The notes beneath the pieces are model-generated. The model was not told where the DNA came from, did not search any database, and saw only the letters and a program-made list of their open reading frames with translations. A DNA stretch of 64,000 nt from UBA3210 sp048359995. GTDB lineage: Bacteria > Bacillota_I > Bacilli_A > RFN20 > CAG-449. The DNA is taken from contig DBGCPK010000013.1 of the NCBI GenBank assembly GCA_048359995.1, positions 3,850 through 67,849 of the forward strand, written 5' to 3'. Below are positions 62,167-64,000 of this stretch, piece after piece (positions within the stretch are counted from its first letter, which is position 1; each line of letters starts with the position of its first letter). The translations under genes were made by a program, and so were the position numbers.

Positions 62167-62403
62167 ATGCAGAAGGGAATTAAAGAATACCGTGAACGTA
62201 TGTTTTTAACTCGAACTCAACTGGCGGAAAAAGACCCAAATGGTGAACCGAAAGAGAGAATCATCGATCTTCTTAAAGATAAACCAAACGGCTTAAGGTC
62301 GGGAAAGATTTCTTTGCTTTTGGGAGTGCCAAAAAAGGAAATTAATAGAGTGCTCTTCAAAAACAAAAAAGAATTCATGCGTGATTTCTATCATGGAAAT
62401 TAA
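62167..62403 (+). CDS. small winged-helix-like protein, 78 aa
   Basis: The second half (ERIIDLLKDKPNGLRSGKIS, then LLLGVPKKEINRVLF) looks like a winged helix that binds DNA. The ribosome site is weak; a GAGGTAG lies about 15 nt upstream. It precedes the GIY-YIG gene by 24 nt and may be its regulator or specificity partner. No family is recognised. Confidence 0.6.
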   Translation: MQKGIKEYRERMFLTRTQLAEKDPNGEPKERIIDLLKDKPNGLRSGKISLLLGVPKKEINRVLFKNKKEFMRDFYHGN

Positions 62404-62427
62404 GAAAATAGAACGGAGGATTTTTCT

Positions 62428-63111
62428 GTGGATAAAAACCAAGGCGTAATTTACATTCTCACCAACCCCTCATTTCCAAACTACGTAAAGATCGGCTATG
62501 CGGATGACGTTGAAAAGAGACTAAAAGAACTTAATAGGAGCGAGTGCATTCCTTTTGCGTTTAGACTTTATGCTTATTATAAGGTTTCTCGTCGACTTAC
62601 CGATATGAAGCTTCACCAAATGATCGACAAGCTCAATCCGAATCTTAGGTCGATCGAAGAATTTGATGGGAAGACTAGGAAACGTGAATTCTACAACATG
62701 AGTCCTTCCGATGCTTATTCAATTCTTGAAACTATCGCTCAAATCACTGGATCAGAAGACAATCTTGTTTTGAAGGAGCCTTCTTCTAAAGAAATGAAAG
62801 ACGAGGAAGAAGCAGAAGAAATCAGAACCAAGCGAACCTCGCTTCCTAAACTCGACTGGATGATTGAGCAGGGCATTGTCAACATCGGCGACAAGATCTG
62901 TGTCATTTCCCATCCGAACGAAGTGGCTACGATAGTCGATGGAAAGCACGTCGAATATAAAGGCGAGACGATGTCGATGAACGTTTTCGGATGCAAGGTC
63001 ACGGGATGGACCGCCATTCAAAGCTATGCTCTCATGAGAAGGGTCGGAGACAAGAAGACCTTATCCGAACTTAGGGAAGAGAAAATGAGAGAATTGGGGA
63101 TGATTGAATGA
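62428..63111 (+). CDS. GIY-YIG (T5orf172-type) nuclease with RAMA-like domain
   Basis: 227 aa. The N-terminal domain (about 5-105) is a T5orf172/Mug113-type GIY-YIG nuclease: GVIYILTNPSFPNYVKIGYA, then VEKRLKEL. An acidic linker (about 115-135) joins it to a C-terminal region (about 140-225) that matches the RAMA pattern: LDWMIEQGIVNIGDKI, VDGKHVEYKGETMSMNVFG and a final TLSELREEK with a central GW. RAMA domains are thought to sense modified bases. CGGAGGATTTTTCT precedes the GTG start. The next gene overlaps by 4 nt. A modification-dependent nuclease is an inference. Confidence 0.78.
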   Translation: MDKNQGVIYILTNPSFPNYVKIGYADDVEKRLKELNRSECIPFAFRLYAYYKVSRRLTDMKLHQMIDKLNPNLRSIEEFDGKTRKREFYNMSPSDAYSILETIAQITGSEDNLVLKEPSSKEMKDEEEAEEIRTKRTSLPKLDWMIEQGIVNIGDKICVISHPNEVATIVDGKHVEYKGETMSMNVFGCKVTGWTAIQSYALMRRVGDKKTLSELREEKMRELGMIE

Positions 63112-63287
63112 AAAAGTATGAATATGAAACAGTAACTTTAGGCTATGCTCTTAGCAAAAGATCACTTACTAAAAAATTACAAGAAACACTAGATGAAAAA
63201 GCTGATGAAGGTTGGCGACTAGTTAAATTTGACTTTTCTGATTGGCTAGGTGCATGTGTAGTAGTTTTTGAAAAAGAAGTCGAATAA
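63108..63287 (+). CDS. DUF4177-like protein, 59 aa
   Basis: KKYEYETVTLGYALSKRSLT, then LDEKADEGWRLVKFDFSD and a beta-strand ending VVVFEKEVE fit DUF4177 (short beta-alpha-beta proteins with E-GW in the middle). The ATG overlaps the stop of the GIY-YIG gene, and its own stop is two bases before the next gene, so the three are translationally coupled. Function unknown. Confidence 0.72.
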   Translation: MKKYEYETVTLGYALSKRSLTKKLQETLDEKADEGWRLVKFDFSDWLGACVVVFEKEVE

Positions 63288-63289
63288 AC

Positions 63290-63712
63290 ATGACCTACGA
63301 GCGATTTAAAATTTTGCATAGTGAAACAATTGCCTGTTTTCAACTAATTGAAAATGATTTGAAATGGATTTATTCGCTAATGCACAAAGGTGATGTTGAC
63401 CAAAATTATGACAGTTTGGATAAAAGGAATCTTGGTTTCATCATAAAAGAACTTAAAGAGCTTGATTACTCTGCGGGAACACCATTCATCTCGAAAGATG
63501 ACTACAATTTTCTAAATCAAATGAGAGAAAAAAGGAACTATTGGTGCCATCAAGCATACATTGATTTTATGTATGTTTCAAATTTCGAACATTCTCTTGA
63601 GTTCCAGAAAGTCTGCTCTAAGCTTCAACGTGATCATGACCGAATAGAAGTGGTTCAGAGAAATGTTGAAAGAGCAAAGCTGAACGCCAAAAAAAATTTT
63701 TCAAGAAATTGA
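63290..63712 (+). CDS. small HEPN-like protein
   Basis: 140 aa, all helical by appearance. It contains RNYWCHQ at about residue 84-90, an R-x4-H motif as in HEPN ribonucleases, in the context NFLNQMREKRNYWCHQAY where HEPN proteins carry it at the start of the last helices. The N-terminal helix (FKILHSETIACFQLIENDLKWI) also fits. HEPN proteins are RNA-cutting toxins or defence effectors; without structure comparison the family assignment is tentative. Last gene of the coupled set. Confidence 0.6.
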   Translation: MTYERFKILHSETIACFQLIENDLKWIYSLMHKGDVDQNYDSLDKRNLGFIIKELKELDYSAGTPFISKDDYNFLNQMREKRNYWCHQAYIDFMYVSNFEHSLEFQKVCSKLQRDHDRIEVVQRNVERAKLNAKKNFSRN

Positions 63713-64000
63713 CTTGTCGGAAGGATAGTTTTTTTTAATTTACAAATATTTCTGGAATATTGAATTGAATATCTTTAAGTTCCTTGCTTACTGATGTTTT
63801 AGGGTAATTCATAATAATTCCTTTCTGACTACAATTATAAAATAAGTGTCTACAGGTGGCGAGTTCACTTTTATTTATATTGTGTCAACTTTATTAATAG
63901 CAGTTCAAATTAAGTTATTGAATCTGTTGAGGAAGAATAATGTTAAAAATAATCGATGAATTAAGAAAAAAAGAAATATGGAATGGTTGACGGGGGGGGG
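63713..64000. other. window end, AT-rich, terminal G run
   Basis: No firm gene. A 25-codon frame with a GAAAGGAATT site runs on the minus strand near 63737-63811, and a GAGGAAGAATA site before the ATG at 63941 opens a 16-codon frame that hits a stop at the very end. The last nine bases are all G, unlike anything else in the window, and look like an artefact. Confidence 0.5.

Noticed and set aside
63737..63811. 25-codon minus-strand frame at the window end
   Set aside because: A ribosome site is present but nothing else supports such a short frame.

Overview
The window looks like a chromosomal segment of a Bacillota bacterium on the Bacilli/Mollicutes-related side. Several neighbourhoods are classic for Bacilli: recU next to a class A penicillin-binding protein, gpsB immediately before a type B RNase P RNA, pgsA-cinA-recA, and a ylbD/ylbE/ylbF-rsmD-coaD-ylbJ-like run. 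Genes carry strong AGGAGG-type ribosome binding sites and all four tRNA genes encode their CCA end. I cannot name the species; an uncultured, gut-type lineage is an inference. The window ends in a run of nine G, which looks like a sequencing or assembly artefact at a contig end.

Layout. 0-11.6 kb: c-di-AMP synthesis (cdaA), tRNA-Val, a CCA-adding enzyme fused to an M19 dipeptidase, dnaD, nth, the peptidoglycan synthase/recU pair, a DEDD exonuclease, a Cys-rich DUF11-like protein, gpsB, rnpB, pgsA, cinA-type amidase and recA. 11.7-19.6 kb: two heterodimeric ABC exporters pointing towards each other with an exonuclease III gene between them. 19.9-26.7 kb: pduL, a TSCPD protein, metK, hpf, a short aspartokinase, a HAD phosphatase and unrecognised genes.

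27.2-40.6 kb is a visibly AT-richer genomic island. Its right edge is a tRNA-Ser gene; an imperfect copy of the tRNA 3' end plus its terminator marks the left edge. Inside are a Schlafen/AlbA-type ATPase-like regulator, an IS30-type element, a complete type I restriction-modification operon (hsdR-hsdM-hsdS), an inverted silent hsdS plus a third silent specificity cassette, a tyrosine recombinase beside them, and a damaged large serine recombinase running into the tRNA gene. The hsdS genes carry a perfect 67-bp inverted repeat and shorter inner repeats, which is the architecture of a phase-variable DNA-specificity switch. This is the most interesting system in the window.

40.8-61.8 kb returns to core genes: an RluA-type pseudouridine synthase, phosphoglucomutase, trpS, a CYTH protein, a DedA-like membrane protein, a non-catalytic EIIB-like protein, maf, RNase J, peptide deformylase, ylbDEF-like genes, rsmD, coaD, YitT-like protein, gltX, glpK, acpP, tRNA-Asn and tRNA-Glu. 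Several small proteins here and at 8 kb resemble spore coat or sporulation proteins. 61.8-64 kb is a second accessory patch: an IS66 transposase remnant, a GIY-YIG nuclease joined to a RAMA-like domain, a DUF4177-like protein and a small protein with a HEPN-type RX4H motif.
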